Below are positions 32,278 through 45,951 of a stretch of DNA of 64,000 bases, piece after piece (position 1 is the stretch's first letter; each line of letters opens with the position of its first letter). The position numbers and the translations under genes are program-made. The DNA is taken from assembly GCF_020162115.1 (NCBI RefSeq), contig NZ_CP083911.1, forward strand, positions 1,178,001 to 1,242,000, written 5' to 3'. Under the pieces are notes generated by a model. It searched no databases, was not told the DNA's origin, and saw only the letters and a program-made list of their open reading frames with translations. Source of the stretch: Tepidimonas taiwanensis. Lineage in GTDB: Bacteria > Pseudomonadota > Gammaproteobacteria > Burkholderiales > Burkholderiaceae_C.

Positions 32278-33522
32278 ATGACACCGGACGCCAACCCGCT
32301 GCTGCAGCGGCTGCAGCCCTATCCGTTCGAGCGCCTGCGCGCGCTCACCGCGGGCATCACGCCCCCCACGGCCTACCGGCCGATCAACCTGGGGATCGGC
32401 GAGCCGCGCCACCCCACGCCCGCGGTGCTGAAGGACGCACTGCACGCCGCGATCGACGACCCGGACGGGGGCCTGTCGGCGTACCCGGCCACCGCGGGCA
32501 CCCCCGCGCTGCGACAGGCGTGCGCCGACTGGCTGCAGCGGCGCTACGGCGTGGCGGTCGACCCTGCGACGCAGGTGCTGCCGACACTGGGCTCGCGCGA
32601 GGCGCTCTTTGCGCTGGCGCAGGTGGTCATCGACCCGCGGGCGTTCGCCCGGGGTGACGAGCCGGTGGTCGTCTGCCCCAACCCGTTCTACCAGATCTAC
32701 GAGGGCGCGGCGCTGCTGGCCGGCGCGGTGCCGTGGTACGCCCCGAGCGATCCGGCGCGCAACTTCGCGGTGGACTGGGACAGCGTGCCGGAAGCGGTGT
32801 GGGCGCGCACGCGCCTTGTCTATGCCTGTTCGCCCGGTAACCCGACCGGCGCGGTGATGCCGCTGGCGGAGTGGGAGCGGCTGTTCGCGCTCAGTGACCG
32901 CTACGGCTTCGTGATTGCCAGCGACGAGTGCTACAGCGAGATCTATTTTCGTGACGAGCCGCCACTCGGCGCCCTGCAGGCCGCGGCGGCGCTGGGGCGG
33001 CGCGACTTTGCGCGCCTCATCATGCTCACGAGCCTGTCCAAGCGCAGCAACGCGCCCGGACTGCGCAGCGGGTTCATTGCGGGTGATGCCGCGCTGATCC
33101 GGGCGTTCACGCTGTACCGCACCTACCACGGCAGCGCGATGAGCCTGGCCGTGCAGCGCGCCAGCATCGCCGCCTGGGCCGACGAGGCGCACGTCGTCGC
33201 CAACCGCGAGCGCTACCGCGCCAAGTTCGCGCAGGTGACGCCGCTGCTGGCCGAGGTCATGGACGTGCGGCTGCCGGACGCCGGGTTTTATCTCTGGGCC
33301 CGGGTGCCGCCGCGCTTTGGCGGGCGTGAGGGGGGCGACGACACGGACTTCGCCCGCGAACTGCTCGCCCAATACAATGTGACCGTGCTGCCGGGCAGTT
33401 ATCTGGCGCGCACCGTCGACGGCGTCAACCCGGGCGCCGGCCGCGTGCGCATGGCGCTCGTGGCGGCGGAGGACGAGTGCCTCGAAGCCGCGCAACGCAT
33501 CGTTCGCTTCATCCGGGGCTGA
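32278..33522 (+). CDS. dapC: N-succinyldiaminopimelate aminotransferase
   Basis: 414 aa class I/II PLP aminotransferase for lysine and meso-diaminopimelate synthesis. INLGIGEPRHPTPAVLKDAL is typical of betaproteobacterial DapC; VYACSPGNPTGAVMPL and SDECYSEIYF bind PLP; the lysine is in LTSLSKRSNAPGLRSGF. ATG 32278 is chosen over TTG 32269; a TACCAT box ends about 9 bases upstream, so the message may be leaderless. First gene of the dapC-dapD-pilU-dapE run; head to head with smc. Confidence 0.94.
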   Translation: MTPDANPLLQRLQPYPFERLRALTAGITPPTAYRPINLGIGEPRHPTPAVLKDALHAAIDDPDGGLSAYPATAGTPALRQACADWLQRRYGVAVDPATQVLPTLGSREALFALAQVVIDPRAFARGDEPVVVCPNPFYQIYEGAALLAGAVPWYAPSDPARNFAVDWDSVPEAVWARTRLVYACSPGNPTGAVMPLAEWERLFALSDRYGFVIASDECYSEIYFRDEPPLGALQAAAALGRRDFARLIMLTSLSKRSNAPGLRSGFIAGDAALIRAFTLYRTYHGSAMSLAVQRASIAAWADEAHVVANRERYRAKFAQVTPLLAEVMDVRLPDAGFYLWARVPPRFGGREGGDDTDFARELLAQYNVTVLPGSYLARTVDGVNPGAGRVRMALVAAEDECLEAAQRIVRFIRG

Positions 33523-33561
33523 CGCCCACGTCCGCCCGATCCCTCAACACGACCCTCGACC

Positions 33562-34386
33562 ATGACGCAACAACTGCAACAAATCATCGAGAACGCCTGG
33601 GACAACCGCAGCCAGCTCTCGCCCGGCAACGCCCCTCAGGAGGTGGTGGACGCCGTCGAGCACGTCATCGAGTCGCTCAACAACGGCACGCTGCGGGTGG
33701 CCACCCGGCACGGCGTGGGCCAGTGGACCGTGCACCAGTGGATCAAAAAGGCGGTGCTGTTGAGCTTCCGGCTCAACGACAATGAGCTGATGCGCGCCGG
33801 CGATCTGGCGTTCTACGACAAGGTCAAGACCAAGTTCGCGCACCTGAGCCCGCAGGAAATGGCCGCGGCGGGCGTGCGCGTCGTGCCGCCCGCGGTGGCG
33901 CGGCGCGGCAGCTACATCGCCAAGGGCGCGATCCTCATGCCCTCCTACGTCAACATCGGGGCGTATGTGGACGAGGGCACGATGGTCGACACCTGGGCCA
34001 CGGTCGGCTCGTGCGCCCAGGTCGGCAAGAACGTCCACCTGTCCGGCGGCGTGGGGCTCGGGGGCGTGCTCGAACCCCTGCAGGCCAACCCGACGATCAT
34101 CGAGGACAACTGCTTCATCGGCGCGCGCTCCGAAATCGTCGAGGGCGTCATCGTCGAGGAAAACTCCGTCATCTCGATGGGCGTCTATATCGGCCAGAGC
34201 ACGCCGATCTACGACCGCACCACCGGCGAGATCCTCTACGGGCGCGTGCCCGCGGGATCGGTCGTGATCAGCGGCAGCCTGCCCAAGGAGGGCGGCAAGT
34301 ACAGCCTGTACGCGGCGATCATCGTCAAGCGCGTCGACGCGCAGACGCGCGCCAAGACCAGCCTCAACGAACTGCTGCGCGACTGA
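33562..34386 (+). CDS. dapD: Tetrahydrodipicolinate N-succinyltransferase
   Basis: 274 aa. N-terminal helices ([40 protein letters not shown]) followed by a left-handed beta-helix of hexapeptide repeats from about residue 110 to 230, for example [20 protein letters not shown] and [19 protein letters not shown]. Transfers succinyl from succinyl-CoA to tetrahydrodipicolinate, the step before DapC. It is 39 bp after dapC and 28 bp before pilU. Confidence 0.97.
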   Translation: MTQQLQQIIENAWDNRSQLSPGNAPQEVVDAVEHVIESLNNGTLRVATRHGVGQWTVHQWIKKAVLLSFRLNDNELMRAGDLAFYDKVKTKFAHLSPQEMAAAGVRVVPPAVARRGSYIAKGAILMPSYVNIGAYVDEGTMVDTWATVGSCAQVGKNVHLSGGVGLGGVLEPLQANPTIIEDNCFIGARSEIVEGVIVEENSVISMGVYIGQSTPIYDRTTGEILYGRVPAGSVVISGSLPKEGGKYSLYAAIIVKRVDAQTRAKTSLNELLRD

Positions 34387-34414
34387 CGGCGACACCCCCG
34401 AGAGGACGGCTGCG

Positions 34415-36804
<2,390 letters not shown>

Positions 36805-36829
36805 ACTGCTGGTGCCCGCACTGTTGGGG

Positions 36830-36834
36830 TGGGT
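36830..36834. repeat. Target site duplication, left copy
   Basis: TGGGT directly before the left inverted repeat; the second copy TGGGT is at 38102-38106 directly after the right one. The pair defines the element's ends and, when reduced to one copy, restores the host gene's reading frame. Confidence 0.85.
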
Positions 36835-36850
36835 GAGACCGTTGCATAAC
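36835..36850 (+). repeat. Left terminal inverted repeat of the IS
   Basis: GAGACCGTTGCATAAC; its partner at the right end, read on the other strand, is AAGACCGTTGCACAAC. Fourteen of sixteen bases agree. Confidence 0.9.
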
Positions 36851-36924
36851 TGGTACATCCCCCGATGGCTGCGCGTGCAGGGTGATGTCCAATACCGGTA
36901 TCGGACAGCCGCTGCCGCCAGAGC

Positions 36925-37956
36925 ATGACCACCGAGAGCTTCTTCCTGCTGGGCGCACGCCCCCTGATCGAAGACACGCCGACCTACAAGCTGCACCAGC
37001 TCATCGATTGGAAGGCGATCGGCGCGCAGCTCAAGGGCCTGTACCGGCGCGAGCTCACCCGCGGTGGCGGCCCCGAGCCGTATGCGCCGCTGTCGATGTT
37101 CAAGCTCATGCTCTTGGGTCAGTGGCATGGGCTGTCGGATGCGGAACTGGAGCGGGCGCTCAAGGTACGCATCGACTTCATGGTCTTCTGTGGCTTCGAC
37201 CCCTCGGCCGGGGAGATGCCCGATGCCAGCACCATCTGTCGCTTTCGCAACCGCTTGGTGCAAGCCAAGCTCGATCAGCGGCTGCTTTGCAGCATCAACC
37301 GCCAGCTCGAAGCCATCGGCGTCAAGGTCCAGGGCAGCACGGGCGCGATCGTGGATGCCACCATCATCGAAAGTGCTGCCCGTCCGCGCGTGACCATCGA
37401 GGTCAGCGAAGAGGAACCACAAATCACGACCAGCGCCGATGCGGATGCGCGCTGGCTCAAGAAAGGCAAGCAGTCCTATCACGGCTACCGTGGCTACGCC
37501 ACCACGGACACCGAAGACGGCTATGTGCAACACGTCGAAGTCCACCCGGCCAACGAGGCCGAAGTGAACAAGCTGCCCCAAATCATCGAAGCCCACATCG
37601 CCGCCACTGGCGCCACGCCCGATGGGGTGCTTGCCGATAAAGGCTACGCGAGTGCTGCCAACCGGCAGTATCTGCGTGAGCGTGGTATCACTGACTTCAT
37701 CCAGCACAAGGCCACGCGGGGGCACCCGCTCGATGCGGTGCTCAAAGCCTTGAACCGCCTGATCGGCACTGTGCGCTACAAGGTCGAGCAGTGCTTCGGC
37801 ACGATGAAGCGGCGCTTCCATCTGGATCGTGCGCGCTACTTCGGGCGGGCGAAGGTGCAGGCGCAGATGTGCTGGGCAGCGATCGGCTTCAACCTGCTCA
37901 AAGCTCACCGCAAGCTCATGCGGCTGCAGACACAGGGGGCCAGTGCGCCCGCGTGA
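36925..37956 (+). CDS. IS5-family transposase
   Basis: 343 aa DDE transposase. N-terminal DUF772-type region with YAPLSMFKLMLLGQWHGLSD and MVFCGFDPSAGEMPDASTIC; catalytic residues probably D in GAIVDATIIESAA, D in DGVLADKGYASAA, and E in VRYKVEQCFGTMKRRF. The frame is intact with no stops, so it may be active. Its ATG overlaps the stop codon of the truncated TPR reading frame (ATGA at 36925-36928), so ribosomes arriving from the host gene could restart on it. Confidence 0.93.
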   Translation: MTTESFFLLGARPLIEDTPTYKLHQLIDWKAIGAQLKGLYRRELTRGGGPEPYAPLSMFKLMLLGQWHGLSDAELERALKVRIDFMVFCGFDPSAGEMPDASTICRFRNRLVQAKLDQRLLCSINRQLEAIGVKVQGSTGAIVDATIIESAARPRVTIEVSEEEPQITTSADADARWLKKGKQSYHGYRGYATTDTEDGYVQHVEVHPANEAEVNKLPQIIEAHIAATGATPDGVLADKGYASAANRQYLRERGITDFIQHKATRGHPLDAVLKALNRLIGTVRYKVEQCFGTMKRRFHLDRARYFGRAKVQAQMCWAAIGFNLLKAHRKLMRLQTQGASAPA

Positions 37957-38085
37957 GGGCAGAAGCGGGCGAAAGGCCCAACAGAGCCCCGCCTGGGGTG
38001 GGGCAAACAGGGAAAACACCGCGCAAGCTGCTCAAAAAAGAGGCATCCAGGCGACGAAAAGGAGAGGAAGCCCCCGCTCGGCGGG

Positions 38086-38101
38086 GTTGTGCAACGGTCT
38101 T
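38086..38101 (-). repeat. Right terminal inverted repeat of the IS
   Basis: Plus strand GTTGTGCAACGGTCTT, the inverted partner of the left end with two mismatches (outermost base and one internal base). Confidence 0.9.
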
Positions 38102-39086
38102 TGGGTTTGCGCGGTATCGTGGGCCTCCACCGATGCAGCGGCACAAGCGGAGCTCGACCGGCTGCTCAAGGAAGGCAAGACCCGCCAGGCGCTCGAGTGG
38201 GTCGAACAACGCCTCGCGGCAAACCCCGATCAACCGACGCTCGCCCTCGTCAAGGGGGTACTGCTCGCCGAATCGCAGCGCAACGAGGACGCCAAGCAGG
38301 TCTTTCAGGATCTGATCTTGAAATACCCGCAGTTGCCTGAGCCGTACAACAACCTGGCTGTACTCTACGCGCGTGAAGGCGATTTGACCAAAGCCCGCGC
38401 GACCCTCGAACTCGCCATCAAGAGCAACCCGGCTTATGCCATTGCGTACGAAAATCTCGGGGATATTTACGCGCGCCTGGCCAACGAATCGTATGCTCGC
38501 GCGCTGAACCTCCAGCCCGGCGGCAACAGTGTATCGCCCAAGTTGCGATTGATACGCCAGGTCGTGAGCCTCACCCACGGCACCTCACGGGGCACCGAGG
38601 CGCCACCGGCCACGCGGCCGAGTGCAAGCGTCCCCGCCGCGGTGACCGCCACCGCCTCTGCCAGTACCCGACCGGCGCCCCCGCCGGAACCTGAGAAGAA
38701 CGCGGCCAGACCGACCGAGATCGGTTCACCGGCGCGTGAAGCGGTCTTGCAGGCCGTCGAACGGTGGCGCGCCGCTTGGGCTTCGCGGGATATGGACGCG
38801 TACGTGGCCGCCTATGTGCCGAACTACGCACCGTCCGATGAGGCCGGCGGCCATGCGGCCTGGGTCCAGGAGCGGCGCCGCCGCATCGCCGACAAAAGTC
38901 GCATCGAGATCGAGCTGGATGACATCACCGTCGTAACGGCAAGCCCGGAGGAGGCGGTCGTTCGGTTCCGCCAGCGGTATCAGGCGCCGGGCCTGCGTTC
39001 GACGACGCGCAAGGAGTTGCGCTTGCGCCTCGTGGATGGGCAGTGGCGCATCGCGGCTGAGCGAACCTTGCGCTGACCAACCCTCC

Positions 39087-40691
39087 ATGCTTAAACGCTG
39101 GTTGTTGGCGCTAACCGGCGCCATCGTGGTGCTGCTATCCACGTCATGGTGGGTGGCGAGCGGCCCGGAAACCGGGGCAGTGGCGTGGCCCCTGCGTGGG
39201 AACATTCCGGCAGCCGCCGACCTTCCCGATCCCGATACAGCAACGACGGGGCAGGCAAAACCTCACGAGTGGCGGCCGAGCCAAACCAGCCGCGACCCGA
39301 CCGAGCGACAACTGTTCGCCGTACTCGAAGCAATCATTGACGGCCAGCTCGACACGGCCATCGACAGGGCCCAAGCACTGCTCGATCAACGCCCGAACTT
39401 TCAATTGGCGCACCTCGTGCTCGCCGATCTGTACGCGATCCGTGCGCACGGGCAGATCCCGACGCCGGCCCAACGCGACGGGCTCGACCGCGAATTGCGG
39501 CAAAGGTTGCAAGCCGCCCTGACGCCCCCGCCACCGCAGCACTGGCCCGAGGCCCTGTTGGCATTCGACCCCTTATCGCCGTGGGCGATTGTCGTCGATA
39601 CCGATCGCTCACGGCTGTACCTGTTGCAACGCCCAACGGCACCCGACGCGGCGCCCACCGTCGTGTACGACAGCTTCATTTCGATCGGCAAGGCCGGAGC
39701 GGGCAAGCGTCGCGAGGGAGACAACAAAACGCCGTTGGGGGTATACGACATCACGGGACTCAAGCGAGACGCCGAATTGCCCGATTTTTATGGCGCAGGG
39801 GCGTTGACCCTGAACTATCCCAATCCCGTGGACCGCTGGCATCAGCGCAGCGGGTACGGTATCTGGCTGCACGGAACACCCTCGTCCCAGTACGCGCGGA
39901 CGCCGGAATCATCGGAAGGCTGCGTCGTTCTCCCGAACGACCACATGCAGCATCTGCTGACACTGACCGATATCGAGCGCGCGCCGGTGATCATTGCACA
40001 GAGCATCCGCTGGATTCCCCACACGGAGCAGATGGCACGGCGCCAAGCGGTGTTGGATCAATTGGGGCGGCAATGGCCCGCGTTGCGGGCATCGCTGCCG
40101 GATGCCGGTCTGCAGGTCTGGCGCGATCAGGATGGCAGTCAATTCGCGCGAGTTTCACTGCGCGCGCCCGATGCGACCTCCGCGGCGGCCCAAGTTGCCG
40201 TGATTCGTCTCGACGAAGGGGGTGGCCTGACCGCCTTGACCCCGGAGGCACTGGCCCCGTGGATGCCGAAGCAAGACACCACCGCATCCGCTGCCATTGC
40301 CCCTGGGACCGAGGCATCGCCGACCGGTGCGCGCGGTGCGCCCGTCAAGGACGAACGAAACGAGGCGGTCGCCACCGCTCTCAACCAATGGGCTCAGGCG
40401 TGGTCGCGGCGCGACGTCGATGCCTATCTGTCACACTACGCCAAGGACTTTCGCCCGCCCAGCGGCCTGAGCCGTCAGCAGTGGGAGGCGCAACGCCGCC
40501 AAGCGATACTCGGACGCCAGCGTATTCGTGTTCAACTGCACATTCAGGAAATCCGTATCCGTGACGGTGTGGCCATCGTGAAAGCGATCCAGCGCTACGA
40601 GGGGGATGGCAAGCGGCTGACCACGCCAAAACGTTTCAGTTTGCACTTGGAACGGGGCACTTGGCGCATCGTGGAGGAACGCACGCCATGA
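39087..40691 (+). CDS. L,D-transpeptidase (YkuD) with C-terminal NTF2-like domain
   Basis: 534 aa. N-terminal signal anchor (LLALTGAIVVLLSTSWWVA), a helical TPR-like stretch (IDTAIDRAQALLDQRPNFQL region, residues ~75-145), a YkuD domain at ~165-305 with WAIVVDTDRSRLYLL, GYGIWLHGTPSS (H262) and ESSEGCVVLPN (C279), and a C-terminal NTF2-like domain (~415-530) with LNQWAQAWSRRDVDAYLSHY. The YkuD cysteine makes 3-3 peptidoglycan cross-links or attaches proteins. It starts 10 bp after the split TPR gene and overlaps the prmB start (ATGA). Both the tail domain and context tie it to the TPR protein. Confidence 0.9.
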   Translation: MLKRWLLALTGAIVVLLSTSWWVASGPETGAVAWPLRGNIPAAADLPDPDTATTGQAKPHEWRPSQTSRDPTERQLFAVLEAIIDGQLDTAIDRAQALLDQRPNFQLAHLVLADLYAIRAHGQIPTPAQRDGLDRELRQRLQAALTPPPPQHWPEALLAFDPLSPWAIVVDTDRSRLYLLQRPTAPDAAPTVVYDSFISIGKAGAGKRREGDNKTPLGVYDITGLKRDAELPDFYGAGALTLNYPNPVDRWHQRSGYGIWLHGTPSSQYARTPESSEGCVVLPNDHMQHLLTLTDIERAPVIIAQSIRWIPHTEQMARRQAVLDQLGRQWPALRASLPDAGLQVWRDQDGSQFARVSLRAPDATSAAAQVAVIRLDEGGGLTALTPEALAPWMPKQDTTASAAIAPGTEASPTGARGAPVKDERNEAVATALNQWAQAWSRRDVDAYLSHYAKDFRPPSGLSRQQWEAQRRQAILGRQRIRVQLHIQEIRIRDGVAIVKAIQRYEGDGKRLTTPKRFSLHLERGTWRIVEERTP

Positions 40692-41622
40692 TCGGCTCGA
40701 ATTCCCTCACCCTCGGCGCGCTATTGCGCGCGGCGGAGGAGCGGCTGCAGCAGGCCGGTGTCGCGTTCGGCCACGGCACGACCAACGCGCGCGACGAGGC
40801 CGCCTGGCTGCTGCTGTGGCGGCTGGGGCTGCCGCTGGACTGGGATCTGGACGCGCACGCGGACGACCCCGTGAACGCCGAACAGGCCCAAGCCGTGCAG
40901 GCACTTATCGAGGAGCGCATCCGCACGCGCAAACCCGCGGCGTACCTGACCGGCGAGGCGTGGCTGCAGGGGGTGCCGTTCCATGTGAACGAGCGCGTGA
41001 TCGTGCCGCGCAGCCTGATTGCCGAGCTGATCGCCGCCGCGCCACAGGCGGACGAACTCGATCCGTGGCTGTCCGCCGACACGTGCCGTGTGCTAGACCT
41101 GTGCACTGGCAACGGGTCGCTCGCCGTGCTGGCGGCGATGGCGTGGCCGGAGGTAACCGTGGACGCCAGCGACATCTCCCCCGACGCGCTGGCCGTCGCG
41201 CAACGCAACGTCGAACGCCACGGGCTGCAGGACCGCATCCGGCTCATCCGCTCCGACGGCTGGTCGGCGATCACCGGCCGCTACGACCTGATCCTGTGCA
41301 ACCCGCCCTATGTCAACCGCACGAGCATGGCGCAGCTGCCGCCCGAATTCCGCGCCGAACCGGCGTTGGCGCTCGACGGCGGTGAGGACGGTATGGACTT
41401 CGTGCGCCACCTGCTCGCGCACGCGCTCGACCACATGACCCCGGACGCGGTGCTGGTGCTGGAAATCGGCCACGAGCGGCCGCACTTCGAGCGCGCGTTT
41501 CCGACGCTGCCCGTCGTGTGGCTGCGCACCAGCGGGGGCGACGATGCGGTGCTGCTCATTACCCGCGACGCGCTCGCCGCTGCGCAGGCCGATCTGCCCC
41601 CCGACCCGCGCTCGAACAGCCG

Positions 41623-41626
<4 letters not shown>
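40688..41626 (+). CDS. prmB: Ribosomal protein uL3 glutamine methyltransferase
   Basis: 312 aa SAM-dependent N5-glutamine methyltransferase. N-terminal helical substrate domain, RKPAAYLTGEAWLQGVPFHV, then the Rossmann part with VLDLCTGNGSLAVLAAMAWP and the catalytic NPPY in YDLILCNPPYVNRTSM. The AYLTGEAWLQGVPF and LCTGNGSLAV forms fit PrmB rather than PrmC. Start overlaps the transpeptidase stop; its own stop overlaps the ABC-F start. Confidence 0.92.
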
Positions 41627-43629
<2,003 letters not shown>

Positions 43630-43660
43630 TACCCCCGTCCGCCATCGCCCTGTTCGCGTG

Positions 43661-44650
43661 ATGCCCGCCACGCCTGCCCCCGGCCCCACGGCTATCCCCG
43701 CCGACCTGCCCCCGCTGCCCGCGGCGTTCACTGCGCTGCTCGACGCGCTGATCCCCCCGGACTCGCGAGCGCGCGTGGATGCCAGCTACACGGCCCCGAA
43801 GGACGTGGTGTTTCGCGTCAATCCGCTGCGCGCACCGGATGCGGACACGGTGCTCGCGGCGCTCGCGCCACTGACCCCCACCCCGATCCCGGGGGTTCCC
43901 GGCGTGTACCGGTTGCCGGCATCGGGCCGGGACGCCCTCACCCACCACCCGCTGGCCGCCGACGGCAGCCTCTACATCCAAGGCGTGGCGAGCATGGCGG
44001 CGGTGTGGGCGCTCGATCCGCAACCGGGTGAGGAAGTGCTCGACCTCGCCGCCGCGCCCGGCGGCAAAACCGCGCTGATCGCCGCGCAGATGGGCAACAG
44101 CGGCCGCATCGCCGCGGTGGATCCGGTGCGCGCGCGCTTCTTCCGGCTCAAGGCCAATCTGCAGCGGCTGGGCGTGCGCAACGCACAGCTCTACCTGAAG
44201 GACGGCGCGCAGGTCGGGCGGCTCGTACCCGGGCGGTTCGACCGCGTGCTGCTCGATGCGCCCTGCTCATCCGAGGCGCAGTTCACCCGGCTCGACCCGG
44301 CGTCGTGGGCGCACTGGAGCCCGAAAAAAGTGCGCGCGAGCGCCGCGCTGCAGGCGCGACTCGTGCGCTCCGCCGCCGACGCGCTCAAGCCAGGTGGGGT
44401 GTTGGTCTACAGCACCTGCTCGCTCTCGCCCGAGGAAGACGAGGTCGTGCTGGACGCGCTCTTGCGCGAGCGCCACGATCTCGTGCCGGAGCCGCTGCCG
44501 TGGCCGGTGGAACTGCCGGCATTGCCCGGCCTGACCGTTTGGAACGGGCAACCGCTGCACCCGGGCCTGGCGCTCGCCCGGCGCATGCTGCCCACCGAAT
44601 GGACGGACGCGTTTTTTCTGTGCCGGCTGCGCAGGCGGCACTCGGGGTGA
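43661..44650 (+). CDS. RsmB/NOP-family RNA m5C methyltransferase
   Basis: About 329 aa. SAM-binding loop VLDLAAAPGGKTALIAAQMG, KDGAQVGRLVPGRFDRVLLD, and the two catalytic cysteines: DAPCSSEAQFTRLD and YSTCSLSPEEDEVVLD. The N-terminal NusB-like RNA-binding domain of RsmB is absent, so it is an RsmB/NOP-family methyltransferase of unknown RNA target. GTG 43658 lies one codon before the chosen ATG. Last gene of the long plus-strand run; the convergent MFS gene ends 7 bp away. Confidence 0.88.
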   Translation: MPATPAPGPTAIPADLPPLPAAFTALLDALIPPDSRARVDASYTAPKDVVFRVNPLRAPDADTVLAALAPLTPTPIPGVPGVYRLPASGRDALTHHPLAADGSLYIQGVASMAAVWALDPQPGEEVLDLAAAPGGKTALIAAQMGNSGRIAAVDPVRARFFRLKANLQRLGVRNAQLYLKDGAQVGRLVPGRFDRVLLDAPCSSEAQFTRLDPASWAHWSPKKVRASAALQARLVRSAADALKPGGVLVYSTCSLSPEEDEVVLDALLRERHDLVPEPLPWPVELPALPGLTVWNGQPLHPGLALARRMLPTEWTDAFFLCRLRRRHSG

Positions 44651-44657
44651 GCCGCGT

Positions 44658-45881
44658 TCAGGCCGGGCGCGTGCGCCCGCCGACGGCGAGCGCCGCCGCC
44701 ACCGCCAGCAGCAGCGTCACCGCCGCACCGGCGAGCGTCGCCGCATACCAGCCGTGGTCCATCAACACGCCAAACACCAGCGGCGCGATCGCAAAGCCGG
44801 TGTCCAGCCCCGAATAGACGGTGCCGTACACCCGGCCGGTCGCCCCCTGGGGCGTGGCGCGCCGGATCAGCAGGTCGCGGCTCGGCCCGCCGATCCCGAT
44901 CGCAAAGCCGGTGACGGCCAGCAGCGCCATCGACCCGATGCCCCCAAGCCAGCCGGTCGCCGCCAGCACCATCAGCGCGGCCCCCGCCGCCATCGCCCAC
45001 GCCACCACGCGGTCGACCGCGCGCCAGCGCGCGGCGACGAACCCACCGACGAACATCCCCACCGCGCCGGCGAGCATGTACGCCGTCACCGTCAGCGTTG
45101 CCGTCTCCAGCGGCACCGCGTGCACCGCCTGCAGGATGGACGTCGCGTACGTCTGCACCACGGCGAGCGTCATCGTCGACAACAGGAAAAAGCCGAAACA
45201 CCACCACACGACCGGCAGGCGCAGGAACGCCAGGTCATCGGTGCGCGCGCTGCCGTGGCGGCGCGGCACGACCGTCGTGTGCAGGTGCTCGCGCTGCCAC
45301 CACAGCACCGCCAGCACGGCCGCGTACACCCCGATCGCCGCCCAGTAGGCCCAGCGCCAGTGGGTCATCGTCGTGATGCCGACCAGAAACACCGGTGCCA
45401 GCGCCCAGCCCAGGTTGCCGGTCAGGCCGTGGACGCTGAACGCGTGCCCCAGGCGCGGGGCCGACACGCGCTGGTTCAAAATCGAAAAATCGACCGGGTG
45501 GAAGGGCGCGTTGCCCAGACCCGCGAGCACCGCCGCGAGCAGCAGGCCGCCGTACCCATCGGCCAGCGCCGCGGCCAGCGCCGACCCCATGAACAGCCCG
45601 ATCGACGCAAACAGCACCGGCCGCGCCCCGACCCGGTCGACCAGGAACCCCGACAACGCCTGTCCGACGCCCGAGATGACGAAAAACAGGCTCGTGAGTG
45701 CGCCGACCTGCGAATAGCTCAGGCCGAACTCGCGCATGAACAGCGGAAACAGGGGTGCGAGCAACAGATGCGAAAAGTGTGACGTCGCGTGGGCCAGCCC
45801 GACCAACGCGATCACGGTCGCGTCCCGCTGCCAGGCAACGGACGGCGGCGCACCCGTCGCGTCGGGGGATGAGATAGCCAT
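44658..45881 (-). CDS. MFS transporter (fosmidomycin-resistance-like)
   Basis: About 407 aa with twelve predicted membrane helices. HATSHFSHLLLAPLFPLFMR at the first helix and SGFLVDRVGARPVLFASIG (the helix 2-3 loop motif of the superfamily) resemble Fsr-type exporters. Start MAISSPDATG is chosen; the 24-codon extension upstream overlaps the divergent dehydrogenase gene's promoter. Substrate unknown; drug or sugar-like efflux is possible. It shares a 70-bp divergent spacer with the dehydrogenase gene. Confidence 0.85.
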   Translation of the reverse strand: MAISSPDATGAPPSVAWQRDATVIALVGLAHATSHFSHLLLAPLFPLFMREFGLSYSQVGALTSLFFVISGVGQALSGFLVDRVGARPVLFASIGLFMGSALAAALADGYGGLLLAAVLAGLGNAPFHPVDFSILNQRVSAPRLGHAFSVHGLTGNLGWALAPVFLVGITTMTHWRWAYWAAIGVYAAVLAVLWWQREHLHTTVVPRRHGSARTDDLAFLRLPVVWWCFGFFLLSTMTLAVVQTYATSILQAVHAVPLETATLTVTAYMLAGAVGMFVGGFVAARWRAVDRVVAWAMAAGAALMVLAATGWLGGIGSMALLAVTGFAIGIGGPSRDLLIRRATPQGATGRVYGTVYSGLDTGFAIAPLVFGVLMDHGWYAATLAGAAVTLLLAVAAALAVGGRTRPA

Positions 45882-45951
45882 CGGAACATGATATGCGGAG
45901 CGCGCGCCCGCGTCAGCCGCCGGCGTGACAGGAGCGGCACAATAGCCAGCC

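Larger units (their letters stand above)
36835..38101 (+). mobile_element. IS5-type insertion sequence, 1267 bp
   Basis: Complete element with one transposase gene, 16-bp terminal inverted repeats and a 5-bp target duplication TGGGT on both sides. The non-coding left part is 90 bp and the right part 145 bp, the latter with a CCCCGC/GCGGGG hairpin near 38072-38086 that may stop transcription. It lies inside the signal-peptide region of a TPR gene. All parts look intact, which suggests recent arrival. Confidence 0.92.

Noticed and set aside
28397..32281. A 1294-codon open frame on the plus strand opposite smc
   Set aside because: It is antisense to the clearly conserved smc gene, is extremely Arg/Leu/Gln-rich and has no recognisable motif; long antisense frames are expected in GC-rich coding DNA.
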